From assembly GCF_003171675.1 (NCBI RefSeq), contig NZ_QFZQ01000001.1:62001-126000 (forward strand): a DNA stretch of 64,000 nucleotides. The letters are read 5' to 3'. Source of the DNA: Reichenbachiella versicolor. GTDB lineage: Bacteria; Bacteroidota; Bacteroidia; Cytophagales; Cyclobacteriaceae. Numbering within the stretch: position 1 is the first letter of the stretch; each line of letters opens with the position of its first letter. This document shows, in pieces, positions 34,258-43,622 of this stretch. A program made the translations under genes and the position numbers. The notes below the pieces were generated by a model, which saw nothing but the letters and a program-made list of their open reading frames with translations, was not told where the DNA came from and made no database searches.

Positions 34258-34923
34258 TTAAGATTTTTTAGTCTCACGACCCAAAATTTGTAAAACCTCT
34301 TCGATGCTGTTGACAGAGTACTTCTTGATGACATTGTACCGATGAGCATCCACAGTCCTGACACTCAGTCCCAATTCATCTGCGGCTTGTTTGCTATTCT
34401 TTCCTTCCGCTATTAGATTAATTATTTCGGCTTCCCTTTTGGATAGGTGAATATCAGCAGTGTTTCTAGCCTGTTGGGACCCTTCATTGGTACTGTAGGT
34501 ATTCTTCAAGTGCCTAATGACTACGTCTGATACCTCTCCGATGTAGTACTGTTCGCCTAAGTGGACGGCTCTGAGCGCATTCAAAAAGATTTTATTACTG
34601 GTGTCTTTTAGTAGAAAGCCCGAAGCACCCACATTGAGTGCTTTTATTACATAGTCTTCATTGTCATACAGGGAGAAAATCACGATTCGGGTGGACTCAT
34701 GATTTTTTTTCACTTTTTGAGCCGCTTCCAAGCCGTTCATTTCCGGCATGTTGATGTCCAAAATAATCAGATCTGGACGGAGGCTGTCGAGCAACTCAAG
34801 TGCTTCATTTCCATTTGAAGCTTCGCCTATTACTTGCATATCAGGCTCTTTATCTATGAGTTGTTTCAATCCATTTCGAAAAATTTCATGATCATCAGCC
34901 AATACGATTTTAATCACTTCCAT
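34258..34923 (-). CDS. NarL/LuxR-family response regulator, 221 aa
   Basis: The start is at 34923 (MEVIKIVLADDHEIFRNGLK), directly after the stop of the upstream kinase gene; the in-frame ATG at 34959 would overlap the kinase and add unrelated residues. The receiver domain has acidic D10/D11 and phospho-acceptor D56 in LIILDINMP. The LuxR-type HTH is at about 155-215 (HLSKREAEIINLIAEGKNSK, then ADELGLSVRTVDAHRYNVIK). It acts with the kinase encoded 1 bp upstream. The pair is divergent from ureD across a 393-bp region with an ACTTAAGT palindrome, so control of the urease genes is a reasonable inference. Confidence 0.92.
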   Translation of the reverse strand: MEVIKIVLADDHEIFRNGLKQLIDKEPDMQVIGEASNGNEALELLDSLRPDLIILDINMPEMNGLEAAQKVKKNHESTRIVIFSLYDNEDYVIKALNVGASGFLLKDTSNKIFLNALRAVHLGEQYYIGEVSDVVIRHLKNTYSTNEGSQQARNTADIHLSKREAEIINLIAEGKNSKQAADELGLSVRTVDAHRYNVIKKYSVNSIEEVLQILGRETKKS

Positions 34924-34924
34924 T

Positions 34925-36748
34925 TCACAAAAATATAGTGAGCTGAACAGATGTTCCAATATTCTTTGTCGAAGTGATTTTTAAATCTCCTCCGAGTAGT
35001 TCAGCTCTTTCTTTCATATTGCGCAAGCCGTTGTTTTTGGTCTTGTGTTCTTTTACAAACAATTCATTTTCATTGTATGAAAATCCCTTACCATTATCTT
35101 CGATATATAAGTCAAGTCTTTTGTGATCATTTTGAATCTTTATACTTAACTGAAGGGCTTTGGAATGTTTCATGACATTGTTCAGTGCTTCTTGTACAAT
35201 TCGGAATATTCCGATTTCTATTTCTTTGTCGACATATTCGAGTAGTAGATTTTCCTCAAGATCCACTTTGAGATTAGTACTCTCGCGCATGGATTTCACA
35301 AGGTCATTGACCGCAGCTCTTAATCCAAAATCATGCAGTACGTTGGGCAATAGATTAGAACATATTCTTCTCGTCTCTGATATGATAGATTGTAATAGCC
35401 CATGAATATCCGTCAGATCTTGTGCTACAGAAGGGTGTTGAGACACAACCATTTCTAGGCGCATTCGCATACTGGTGAGCATTTGCCCTATGCCATCATG
35501 GATTTCCTTAGATACTCGTTTTCGTTCCTTCTCCTGTCCAGTGATGATGGAGTATGACCTTGTTTTTTGTTCGTCCTTTTGATTTTTAAGTTTTTCCTCC
35601 ATCAGGAGTCTCAGCTCTCTTTCCGTTTTTTTTCTCTTCGTCACATCAGTGCCTATCACCAGGTATTGATAGATTTCTCCCATATTATTGAATACAGGCA
35701 TGAGAGTGACATCTAACCAAAACCCTGTCCCGTCCGAGGCGTGATCAAAAATCTCACCTTGCCAGACTTCTCGTCGTCTATTTTCATCCCTGATATGACC
35801 ATAGACCACACTTTCTTGACTTCCCATATTATTGTAAAAAATAGGTCTACCGACCAATTCGCTAGCGGGGTATTTGGAGACGTGGGCATATTTATCATTA
35901 GCATATAAGATATTACCAGCAGTATCTGTTTTGACTAGATAATTTGCCTTCTCTAAAGCAAAATCACGTTCTCTTAGTTCTCGGTGTGAGTTTTCCAAAA
36001 CCAGATTGGCAGACTTCATCTTTTCCAGCAGCTTTTTTTGTTTTTCTTCAGAGAGCTGTAAGCTGTGCATGCTCTTTTTGACTTTTCTAGAAATAGGGTA
36101 GAAAATAAAGACGAATTCCATGACTAGCATGAGTAAAATAAAGCCAGATAGATAGTATTCAATCTTTTTCAGGTTTTTTACACTGTTTCGTGAAAACCGA
36201 TCATAGTCAAATACGATCAGTTCCATACCTAGTAAATAGGACTGTTCATAACTAAGAATAGTATTGACATACTTAGAGACTATCTCCTGTCTAGGAGTCT
36301 CTTGGTACATTTCTTTGATCAGAGAGTCTGAAGCCTCAATGATCTTTTTGTATGGTCCATCTATGATACCATACATCTGTTCCAGGTCAGCACGGTCATT
36401 GGTCGGGATATCAAAGAAGGTGCTCCCAGAGATCAATCCATTGTGAGATTTTTGAAGTTGTTTGAGGGTATTGAGAAACTCCTTCCTATTCGTATCTACA
36501 TTACTCCCTCTCTCTATCAGTAGAGCAGTCTTACTCAGTACCTGACTATACGTACGTAGCCGTGCTGAAATATTAATCAATCGAGAATCTTTGACCTGAT
36601 TGCTTAAGTATTCTTGAATCAACCCTTGACTAAAGACTGTCACTAAGGCTATAATGGATAATGCCAAAATGTACATAAAAGTGAGCCACTTCGAAGTCTC
36701 ACTTCCGTCTGGTTTTTTAGGTATACTTTGTTGTCTTTTAAAGAACAT
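34925..36748 (-). CDS. NarX-like sensor histidine kinase with PilJ-type sensor and PAS domain, 607 aa
   Basis: Two membrane helices (about 22-44 and 195-217) enclose a periplasmic helical sensor containing INISARLRTYSQVLSKTALL, the motif of the type IV pili/NarX-type (PilJ) sensor. A cytoplasmic PAS domain (about 265-375) has NILYANDKYAHVSKYPASEL and YQYLVIGTDVTKRKK. The HisKA_3 dimerisation helix is ERKRVSKEIHDGIGQMLTSM, with the phospho-acceptor His in EIHDGIGQ. The HATPase has LYIEDNGKGFSYN. The response regulator partner follows with a 1-bp gap. NarX senses nitrate and nitrite; whether this sensor does is unknown, but its place beside urea genes suggests a nitrogen signal. Confidence 0.9.
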   Translation of the reverse strand: MFFKRQQSIPKKPDGSETSKWLTFMYILALSIIALVTVFSQGLIQEYLSNQVKDSRLINISARLRTYSQVLSKTALLIERGSNVDTNRKEFLNTLKQLQKSHNGLISGSTFFDIPTNDRADLEQMYGIIDGPYKKIIEASDSLIKEMYQETPRQEIVSKYVNTILSYEQSYLLGMELIVFDYDRFSRNSVKNLKKIEYYLSGFILLMLVMEFVFIFYPISRKVKKSMHSLQLSEEKQKKLLEKMKSANLVLENSHRELRERDFALEKANYLVKTDTAGNILYANDKYAHVSKYPASELVGRPIFYNNMGSQESVVYGHIRDENRRREVWQGEIFDHASDGTGFWLDVTLMPVFNNMGEIYQYLVIGTDVTKRKKTERELRLLMEEKLKNQKDEQKTRSYSIITGQEKERKRVSKEIHDGIGQMLTSMRMRLEMVVSQHPSVAQDLTDIHGLLQSIISETRRICSNLLPNVLHDFGLRAAVNDLVKSMRESTNLKVDLEENLLLEYVDKEIEIGIFRIVQEALNNVMKHSKALQLSIKIQNDHKRLDLYIEDNGKGFSYNENELFVKEHKTKNNGLRNMKERAELLGGDLKITSTKNIGTSVQLTIFL

Positions 36749-37141
36749 GTTGTGCCAAAATCTAAGTTCTGTTTATTTGATGTTGTAATAGTCTGGAATA
36801 TTTAAGGGAATTCAGTTTAGAATTTAAATAGCTTATAAACAGTTTATTTGATAAGTGTAGTGTATGTATTTTATCAAATTTTCAGATTTCTAAGCCTTAG
36901 ACTCATGTCGCCCAGCTCCAGTATATACTTCGTATCATTCATGTATATGAAATAGATAATCCAGTTTCTCAAAAGCTACTGGATATAAGCGGAAAGTTGG
37001 TAGGTCAAAAACGGTACTTAGATATTGTATTTAGTCTATGAAGCTAGACAAAAGTAAAATTACTTAAGTAAATAAAGTCGATTTTGGATTTAATAATAAG
37101 ACTTCAGCTATTTTTGGAAAGAAAAACTGGTGAAGTACTGA
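36749..37141. other. Divergent promoter region between the sensor kinase and ureD
   Basis: 393 bp. It contains the palindrome at 37060-37071 that may be an operator for ureD. A 45-codon open frame without start codon (about 36901-37041; ...LLDISGKLVGQKRYLDIVF) was noticed and not accepted as a gene. No clear promoter box was identified. Confidence 0.6.
37060..37071. promoter_or_regulatory. Putative operator, TTACTTAAGTAA palindrome upstream of ureD
   Basis: Perfect 12-bp palindrome with core ACTTAAGT, 70 bp before the ureD start. The same core occurs at 49933 and 50305 and, with one change, at 49901, all upstream of the opposite urea operon. Resembles back-to-back TACTTA half-sites, similar to NarL-type heptamers. 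Confidence 0.5.
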
Positions 37142-37963
37142 ATGGAAAAGTCTGTTATTGAATTTAAATACATCAATGATCAAACCGTATTAACTGAGCA
37201 GTTGAGTGCCAGGCCATTAAAGATCATTAATCCAAAGTCATCTAAAAAATCATGCCTCTGTATGCTGACCAATTATGGTGGAGGGTTCGTACAGGGAGAT
37301 GTTACGTATCTAGATATAGCATGTAAGGAACAGACCACATCAGTAATCAGTTCTCAGGCCAATACTAGAGTCTATGAAAGTACAGGAGCTACTTGTAGTC
37401 AGTATATTGACACGATCATGGAAAAGAATGCATTTCATGTTTTTATTAACGACCCTCTAGTCATGCATCATGGAAGCACATTTGATCAAAAGTTTAAATA
37501 CAGTATGCAGCAAGGGTCAGTCTTGCTGTTAGTAGATTGGTTTGCTGCAGGACGTACAGACAATGGGGAACAATATGATTTTAGATCTTACCAGTCACAG
37601 ACCGAAATATTCATGTCAGACAGGTTGGTCATCAAGGATAAATTTCATCTGACACCTGACCAAATGGATATTTCTTCTCCAGCAGTGTTAGCTGATCATA
37701 TGAGTTTTATGAATATATACCTAGCAGGAAATCAAGATTTGGATAGGGTAGAGATGATAGAAAATGCTCTCAATACTATACAAGCAGAGGCAGGTCAGAC
37801 TGAAAATACTTATTCTTCGGCTCAGCGAATCAATGAAAATACTTACGTAGCTCGTTTTAGCTCTCCCGAGGTACTGAGTCTAAGAAGGGTGATCAGTAAA
37901 ATTTCAGAGGTGCTTTCTAGTAAAGAGTTGCTGCACTTTGATCTCGTGGAGCGTAAGTATTAG
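37142..37963 (+). CDS. ureD: Urease accessory protein UreD, 273 aa
   Basis: Scaffold protein that binds apo-urease and, with UreF and UreG, delivers nickel and CO2 to the active site. The family signature is present: LCMLTNYGGGFVQGDVTYLD early, then TTSVISSQANTRVYESTGAT and VLLLVDWFAAGRTDNGEQYD. Length is normal. It lies on the opposite strand and converges with ureG, unlike the classical ureDABCEFG order, so it has its own promoter, probably with the palindrome at 37060-37071. It is the sole urease gene in this direction. Confidence 0.93.
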   Translation: MEKSVIEFKYINDQTVLTEQLSARPLKIINPKSSKKSCLCMLTNYGGGFVQGDVTYLDIACKEQTTSVISSQANTRVYESTGATCSQYIDTIMEKNAFHVFINDPLVMHHGSTFDQKFKYSMQQGSVLLLVDWFAAGRTDNGEQYDFRSYQSQTEIFMSDRLVIKDKFHLTPDQMDISSPAVLADHMSFMNIYLAGNQDLDRVEMIENALNTIQAEAGQTENTYSSAQRINENTYVARFSSPEVLSLRRVISKISEVLSSKELLHFDLVERKY

Positions 37964-38112
37964 GTCTTAGTCATAGCGTCTTCTTGTAATGATATGAATT
38001 CAACGCCCCTTGGAGAATCAATGAATTGATACACTGATTTCCAATAGGGCTAACTGAATATACTTACTAACTATTTACTGTTTTTACTCCACTAGATGCA
38101 TATGTCAGGTTT

Positions 38113-38841
38113 CTAATGAGTATGCTGGTGTACTTCACCGAGCGCATGAGACTTGGCATGTAAAATATGACCGATGATTTCATCTAGACCATACTTGTCT
38201 TTAGCTCTTGCAAATAGAAATGGACCTTCACCCCGCATTTTTTTAGCGTCACGATCCATTACCGAGAGATCTGCACCGATCAATTCTGCTAGGTCAATTT
38301 TATTGATGATCAATAGATCGGACTGGGTGATGCCGGGACCTCCTTTTCTTGGGATTTTGTCTCCACCTGATACATCGATCACATAGATAGAATAGTCGAC
38401 TAGTTCCTTACTGAAGTGTGCGGCTAGGTTATCTCCTCCACTTTCTACTATCATCATTTCCAGATCGGGAAACTGATCGTATAATTCCTCTAGAGCATGC
38501 ATATTGGAGGAAATATCTTCTCGAATCGCTGAATGAGGACAACCACCAGTCTCTACACCGACGATGCGATCGGGGCTCAAGGCCTTGTTTTTTGTCAAAA
38601 ACTCGGCGTCTTCTTTGGTGAAAATATCATTGGTCACGACTGCTAATTGCATTTTGTCTCGCAGTGCTACGCAAAGTTGTCGGATAAGAGCTGTCTTGCC
38701 TGTACCTACAGGTCCTCCGATGCCTATCGTAAATGGGCGTTTGGCAAAGTCTCGGTCTTGTTTCATAAACTCACGCTGCGCGAATTCTCCAGACCCTTCA
38801 AAGTCGAACTGGTGAAACTTAAGTGGTGGTATCTTGAACAT
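38113..38841 (-). CDS. ureG: Urease accessory GTPase UreG, 242 aa
   Basis: SIMIBI-class GTPase that drives nickel insertion into urease. P-loop [10 protein letters not shown] (41-50), the nickel-binding [15 protein letters not shown] segment with the CPH motif, the switch [15 protein letters not shown], and the guanine-specificity motif NKIDLAE are all seen. The N-terminus has about 35 residues before the usual start (an internal ATG at 38766 begins [12 protein letters not shown] and is also possible). The C-terminus carries a histidine-rich tail ([15 protein letters not shown]). With no ureE found nearby this may bind nickel. Last gene of the urea operon, 50 bp after ureF. Confidence 0.93.
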   Translation of the reverse strand: MFKIPPLKFHQFDFEGSGEFAQREFMKQDRDFAKRPFTIGIGGPVGTGKTALIRQLCVALRDKMQLAVVTNDIFTKEDAEFLTKNKALSPDRIVGVETGGCPHSAIREDISSNMHALEELYDQFPDLEMMIVESGGDNLAAHFSKELVDYSIYVIDVSGGDKIPRKGGPGITQSDLLIINKIDLAELIGADLSVMDRDAKKMRGEGPFLFARAKDKYGLDEIIGHILHAKSHALGEVHQHTH

Positions 38842-38890
38842 ATCTTGAATTTTTTGAATGAAAATCTATTTTTTAAGAAATACTTCCTCC

Positions 38891-39589
38891 TCAGTTTTGA
38901 AATAGCTTAGAGTATATCTTGTCATGGTTTAGTTGGATGACTTCTAGTAGGTAGGCTGACTTGGACGCTTCATGGTAGGGTTTCGTTTGGTAGTTTTTTA
39001 ATTTCGGTAGACTCTCTTTTAGTAGTTTAGTTAGTAATAATTGACCACCCTTTGGTCCTAGAGTGCCTAGTCTGGTCAATGCACTTATTTGGTCCCTGAA
39101 AAAGGTGTAGGCAAATATTTGTCTGATTTGATCCACTGGAATTCCCAAACCAGCGCCGCCAAGTCCTAATATGATAACTTGATGGTAGGCCAATCGATGC
39201 TGGTCAAAGTAGCACATCATATCTGTGAGCTTCTTGCTTTCATATAGTGAGGTGACGAGCTTAATCCAGTTTTTGCCTAAGACTACAGAGCTCTTGTGTA
39301 TGCTAGGATTGATAAGCATAGCTTCATAGGTATGTACGATCTCGATCCACTGGTTGGCGTCATCTATATAGGTGTATCCGGCATCGATGAATGGAAAATC
39401 GAACGAAATCATTTGATCCAAACAGGTTAATAAATACCTGTACACTTCATCACTAGTTCGAACATGCCCAAACTTAACCGCCGATTCCATGCCTAACGAA
39501 TAGACAAAACCTCCGATTGGAAACATCGAGTCTGATAACTGGTATAGATTAATTTCGTTTTGAATTGGATTGCTACTCATGTCTATCAA
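38891..39589 (-). CDS. ureF: Urease accessory protein UreF, 232 aa
   Basis: All-helical partner of UreD and UreG in the urease activation complex, where it regulates GTPase activity and nickel transfer. The conserved start [20 protein letters not shown] is evident, together with the later [20 protein letters not shown] and [19 protein letters not shown] parts. The length is normal. The start overlaps the ureC stop by 4 bp (39586-39589), so translation is coupled to ureC; an ATG at 39580 would remove the overlap. No ureE lies between ureC and ureF, where it is often found. Confidence 0.92.
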   Translation of the reverse strand: MIDMSSNPIQNEINLYQLSDSMFPIGGFVYSLGMESAVKFGHVRTSDEVYRYLLTCLDQMISFDFPFIDAGYTYIDDANQWIEIVHTYEAMLINPSIHKSSVVLGKNWIKLVTSLYESKKLTDMMCYFDQHRLAYHQVIILGLGGAGLGIPVDQIRQIFAYTFFRDQISALTRLGTLGPKGGQLLLTKLLKESLPKLKNYQTKPYHEASKSAYLLEVIQLNHDKIYSKLFQN

Positions 39590-41298
39590 AACAAGTTATA
39601 CAATTGGGCTAGAGGGACTTTGGCAATAGGGTCGCAGGTAAGGTGTTTGCCTTCTACTTCCACGTGGTATTTTTCAGGATCCACTGTGATATTTGGTTCG
39701 TAGTCATTGAAATGCATATCTTCTTTGCTGATGGTTCTGCATTTTTCTACTGCTACTGGTTCTTTTGATAATCCATAGCGCTTGACCTGATCCATCGATA
39801 CTTGTGATACGAATACTTTTGAGCATCCACCTACTGCCTTAGCTAATGCACCAAACATAGGTCTTGAGTAAAATGGCTGTGGTGTAGGGATTGAAGCATT
39901 AGGGTCACCCATTTGAGCTTGAACGATAATACCTCCTTTCACTATGATTTCGGCTCTTGATCCAAAAAATCCGGGTTTCCAGAGTACAAGGTCGGCGAGC
40001 TTGCCTACTTCTACAGACCCTATTTCGTGTCCAAATCCATGTGCTAGTGCAGAGTTGATGGTGTATTTGGATATGTAGCGTTTGACTCTGTAATTGTCAT
40101 TATCGTTTCCTTGATCCTCGGGTAAAGCACCTCGTTGTAATTTCATTTTATGAGCCGTCTGCCAAGTCCGGCAAATCACTTCACCTACACGTCCCATGGC
40201 TTGAGAATCAGATGCGATCATAGCCAACGCTCCCATGTCATGTAAGATATCCTCAGCGGCTATGGTTTCGCCTCGTATCCTACTTTCGGCAAAAGAGACG
40301 TCTTCGGGAATGTTTTTGTCTAGGTGGTGACACACCATCAGCATGTCTAGGTGCTCGTCGATGGTATTTACCGTATAGGGTCTAGTCGGGTTAGTAGAGG
40401 AGGGGAGTACATTTTTCTCACCGCATAGGGTGATGATATCTGGTGCATGACCTCCTCCAGCTCCTTCTGTGTGATAGGTATGTATTGTTCTGCCTTTGAG
40501 TGCGTCTTTCGTGATTTCTACGAACCCACTTTCGTTGAGCGTATCGGTGTGGATGCAAACTTGTACATCGAAGGCATCGGCGACACTTAAGCAGGTGTCT
40601 ATTGCAGCTGGAGTAGACCCCCAGTCTTCATGTAGTTTTAGGCCCAGCGCCCCAGCTTTTATTTGCTCTTCTAGTGCCAATGGGTGAGAAGAATTTCCTT
40701 TACCTAAAAAACCAAAGTTCATCGGGTAATCATCCGTAGCCTTTAGCATCATCTCTATATGAAAAGCACCGGGTGTACAGGTGGTGGCATTACTACCTGT
40801 AGCTGGTCCAGTTCCTCCTCCTACAAATGTGGTGATTCCTGATGCGAGTGCTTCTTCTATCTGCTGTGGACATATAAAATGAATATGGTTGTCGATTCCC
40901 CCTGCGGTAATGATCATTCCTTCTCCAGCGATGACTTCCGTAGATGCTCCAACGATCATTTCTGGATGCACATCAGGCATGATATGAGGATTGCCACCTT
41001 TGCCGATGGCTTTGATTCGCCCATCTTTGATACCTATATCTGCTTTGACGATGCCTGTATAGTCTACGATCAGGGCATTGGTGATCATCAAGTCCAAGCA
41101 ATCTTCTCTGCCCAGACCGGATGCTTGTCCCATGCCATCCCTAAGCACTTTACCGCCACCAAATTTGCATTCTTCACCATAGACCGTATAGTCTTTTTCT
41201 ACTTCGATGGTGAGACCTGTATCGCCCAATGTAATTTTATCTCCGGTAGTGATACCATACATATCTGAATAGGCATCTCGATGTATTGTTTTGCTCAT
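39586..41298 (-). CDS. ureC: Urease alpha subunit UreC, 570 aa
   Basis: Catalytic subunit hydrolysing urea to ammonia and carbamate. The nickel-binding and catalytic residues are in place: H138 and H140 (GGIDNHIHF), carbamylated K221 ([12 protein letters not shown]), H250 ([12 protein letters not shown]), H276 (TIHTYHTEG), the flap histidines of [16 protein letters not shown] (H324/H325) and D364 ([11 protein letters not shown]). N-terminal beta-domain and length are normal. The protein should be active once matured with nickel. It is 79 bp downstream of the fused ureAB gene and coupled to ureF by overlap. Confidence 0.96.
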   Translation of the reverse strand: MSKTIHRDAYSDMYGITTGDKITLGDTGLTIEVEKDYTVYGEECKFGGGKVLRDGMGQASGLGREDCLDLMITNALIVDYTGIVKADIGIKDGRIKAIGKGGNPHIMPDVHPEMIVGASTEVIAGEGMIITAGGIDNHIHFICPQQIEEALASGITTFVGGGTGPATGSNATTCTPGAFHIEMMLKATDDYPMNFGFLGKGNSSHPLALEEQIKAGALGLKLHEDWGSTPAAIDTCLSVADAFDVQVCIHTDTLNESGFVEITKDALKGRTIHTYHTEGAGGGHAPDIITLCGEKNVLPSSTNPTRPYTVNTIDEHLDMLMVCHHLDKNIPEDVSFAESRIRGETIAAEDILHDMGALAMIASDSQAMGRVGEVICRTWQTAHKMKLQRGALPEDQGNDNDNYRVKRYISKYTINSALAHGFGHEIGSVEVGKLADLVLWKPGFFGSRAEIIVKGGIIVQAQMGDPNASIPTPQPFYSRPMFGALAKAVGGCSKVFVSQVSMDQVKRYGLSKEPVAVEKCRTISKEDMHFNDYEPNITVDPEKYHVEVEGKHLTCDPIAKVPLAQLYNLF

Positions 41299-41377
41299 TG
41301 TATTTTGTCTAGGTTTTCTGATTTAATCGCAGGCGTTAGCCCATTTGGTCAGGCGGGTTGCATTAGGTTAGGTCAGC

Positions 41378-42127
41378 TTAGGTTATGTATCCATGTGATT
41401 TCATTTTATCTAATATTTCAGGTGTATTGGTTTCGTCTACTACACCATTGATTAGATTATTACCGCCCAATATTTTTTGTTCACCAGCCATATCCACTAG
41501 ATGGACTTCTTTCTGTTCCCCCGGCTCAAATCTTACCGCAGTTCCTGCTGGAATGTCTAATCGATAGTTGAGTGCTAGAGCTCGGTCAAAAACTAAAGCT
41601 TTATTGGTTTCTGCAAATGGATAGTGTGATCCGACCTGTACGGGTCTATCTCCGCTATTGAGCACCAATAGTGTTAGCGATATTCTTCCTTCATTCAATA
41701 CTATAGGAGTGTCTTGCAAGATTTTCTGGCCTGGTGATTCGTTTGAAATATTATCAATCTCTAGTTTTTCGGCTGATTTAGTGAGACCGGAACCATAGAG
41801 CGCCAGATTGTTGTCCAGTACGTCGTTGCAAACTGGATGATGAACTGTGACTAGCTTAGTACCATCAGGGAAAGTACCTTCTACTTGTACTTCGTCCATT
41901 AAGGAAGCTACACCGGGCATCACATCTGCTATGGACAGGATTTGCTTTCCTAGGTTCATTAGTTTGGATACGCTGTACCCTTCGCGAATAAGTTCCAAAA
42001 GTTGAGCAGAGATAAGTGCTACTGCTTCGGGATAGTTAAGCCTTATTCCTCTAGCGTACCGCTTTTGGGCTACAAAACCGGCTTGGTGCAACATAAGTTT
42101 GTCGAGGTCCTTGGGGGATAGTCGCAT
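41378..42127 (-). CDS. ureAB: Fused urease gamma-beta subunit (UreA-UreB), 249 aa
   Basis: The first 100 residues are the gamma subunit ([20 protein letters not shown], then [20 protein letters not shown], and [20 protein letters not shown]). Residues about 135-245 are the beta subunit ([40 protein letters not shown], and [17 protein letters not shown]). The linker is acidic. This fusion is known from Helicobacter and some other bacteria and produces a two-subunit urease. It is directly after urtE (11 bp) in the same operon. Residue composition and neighbours give no sign of decay. Confidence 0.95.
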   Translation of the reverse strand: MRLSPKDLDKLMLHQAGFVAQKRYARGIRLNYPEAVALISAQLLELIREGYSVSKLMNLGKQILSIADVMPGVASLMDEVQVEGTFPDGTKLVTVHHPVCNDVLDNNLALYGSGLTKSAEKLEIDNISNESPGQKILQDTPIVLNEGRISLTLLVLNSGDRPVQVGSHYPFAETNKALVFDRALALNYRLDIPAGTAVRFEPGEQKEVHLVDMAGEQKILGGNNLINGVVDETNTPEILDKMKSHGYIT

Positions 42128-42138
42128 AGTTTATAAGG

Positions 42139-42855
42139 TTATATTGAATTGAATTTATTGATCTCCTCAGCAGTGATGTCTGTTGCCTTTGATTCGTGAA
42201 CTACCTTTCCTCTACTGAAAAAATAGTAGTGATCTGTAATCGGTAGGGCAAAATCTGTTTTTTGTTCTACCAACAAAATAGAGATGTTCTTTTCTTCTTT
42301 TAGGCGCACAAGTATTTGTGCGATCTCTTGACTGATAGACGGTTGTATCCCTTCAGTGGGTTCGTCTAGTAATAGTAATCCGGGTCTGCCAGTGATGGCT
42401 CTCGCAATAGCTAATTGCTGCTGTTGTCCACCGCTTAGGTTGCCTCCCAGCCGCTTGCGAAACTCCTTGAGAATAGGGAATAGATCATAAATTTCTTCTT
42501 CGGGTATGGTTTTCTCTTTAGTACTTTCTAATCCTAATCGGATATTTTCATATACAGTCAGCTTAGGGATAATCTCACGACCCTGAGGAACATACCCTAT
42601 TCCCAATCGGGCACGTTTGTGAGGCAATAGTTTATTGAGTACCTGTCCTTGATAGGTGATCTCGCCATTAGCGGTTTTTAGTAATCCCATGACAGTTTTT
42701 AGAAAGGTGGTTTTGCCTACTCCATTTCTTCCCATGATGGTAGTAACGGAGCCTTTCTTAACATTTAAATCAACTCCCCAGAGGATCTTACTTTGTCCGT
42801 ATGCAGCTTCTACAGCTTGTGACTGTAGCATATATTCACTTGTCATCTCATTCAT
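42139..42855 (-). CDS. urtE: Urea ABC transporter ATPase UrtE, 238 aa
   Basis: LivF-like ATPase of the high-affinity urea importer. Walker A GRNGVGKTT, signature LSGGQQQQLAIARAI, and Walker B LLLLDEPTEG are present, with the Q-loop near GYVPQGREIIPKL. The protein would work as a heterodimer with UrtD on the cytoplasmic side of the UrtBC permease. Together with the upstream urtD (5-bp gap) and the downstream ureAB (11-bp gap) it shows that urea import and urease are one transcription unit. Assignment to urea rather than branched-chain amino acids rests on this context. Confidence 0.93.
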   Translation of the reverse strand: MNEMTSEYMLQSQAVEAAYGQSKILWGVDLNVKKGSVTTIMGRNGVGKTTFLKTVMGLLKTANGEITYQGQVLNKLLPHKRARLGIGYVPQGREIIPKLTVYENIRLGLESTKEKTIPEEEIYDLFPILKEFRKRLGGNLSGGQQQQLAIARAITGRPGLLLLDEPTEGIQPSISQEIAQILVRLKEEKNISILLVEQKTDFALPITDHYYFFSRGKVVHESKATDITAEEINKFNSI

Positions 42856-42860
42856 GATTA

Positions 42861-43622
42861 CTATTCAGTTAATTGTAATGCTGCACCAGTTCCTAGATAG
42901 CTTTCTATTACCCCTTTATCATTCCGAACATCATTAAAGCTTCCTTCAGTGAGTAATTTTCCTCGTACGAGTACACTCACTTTGTCCACAGCGATCTGTT
43001 CTACAAAGTGCATGTCATGCTCGATGACAATGATTGAATGGTGTTGCATCAAATTAAGAATTAACTCTCCGGTTCTATAGGTTTCTTTGTCAGACATACC
43101 TGCAGCTGGTTCGTCTATGAGCATCAACTTCGCATCTTGTAGGACGACAATGGCTATTTCTAACCACTGTTTCTGACCATGTGATAAACTGCCTGCGAGG
43201 TGAGTCATCTCTGATTCGAGTCCTACTTTCTTGGCTACTTCATGGATTTTATCTTCAATCTCAGAATTGATCTTGAAAAAAAGTGAATGCCATATTCCTT
43301 TAGGCATCCGACAGGCCAACAACATATTGTCATACACTGTTAAGCTGGTGAAAACGGAAGGTTTTTGGAATTTTCGTCCTATACCCATTTCAGCAATATC
43401 TACTTCTTTCAGTCCCAAAATAGATTCTCCTCTGAAAAGGGCTTCTCCTGAGTCGGCTTGCGTCTTGCCACATAGAATATCCATGAAGGTTGATTTTCCT
43501 GCTCCATTGGGACCGATAATGACGCGTAGTTCATTTTTTTGAATCGAAAATGACTCTAGATCTAGTGCCTGTACACCTCCAAATGCTACTTTTAATTGGC
43601 TGACTTCTAATATTGAACTCAT
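42861..43622 (-). CDS. urtD: Urea ABC transporter ATPase UrtD, 253 aa
   Basis: LivG-like ATPase. Walker A is GPNGAGKST, the signature is LSHGQKQWLEIAIVVLQD (SHGQ variant typical for UrtD) and Walker B is AKLMLIDEPAAGM. The H-loop lies in IIVIEHDMHFVEQIA. It overlaps the urtC stop by 4 bp and leads to urtE by a 5-bp gap. Working with UrtE it would power transport of urea through UrtBC. The SHGQ signature and operon context favour urea as the substrate. Confidence 0.93.
   Translation of the reverse strand: MSSILEVSQLKVAFGGVQALDLESFSIQKNELRVIIGPNGAGKSTFMDILCGKTQADSGEALFRGESILGLKEVDIAEMGIGRKFQKPSVFTSLTVYDNMLLACRMPKGIWHSLFFKINSEIEDKIHEVAKKVGLESEMTHLAGSLSHGQKQWLEIAIVVLQDAKLMLIDEPAAGMSDKETYRTGELILNLMQHHSIIVIEHDMHFVEQIAVDKVSVLVRGKLLTEGSFNDVRNDKGVIESYLGTGAALQLTE

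Noticed and set aside
36901-37041. Open frame ending ...LLDISGKLVGQKRYLDIVFSL
   Set aside because: It faintly resembles a type IX sorting tail, but lacks a start codon and a preceding domain; chance or an ancient remnant.
40585-40592. ACTTAAGC inside ureC
   Set aside because: Lies in coding sequence and lacks the extended palindrome; most likely chance.
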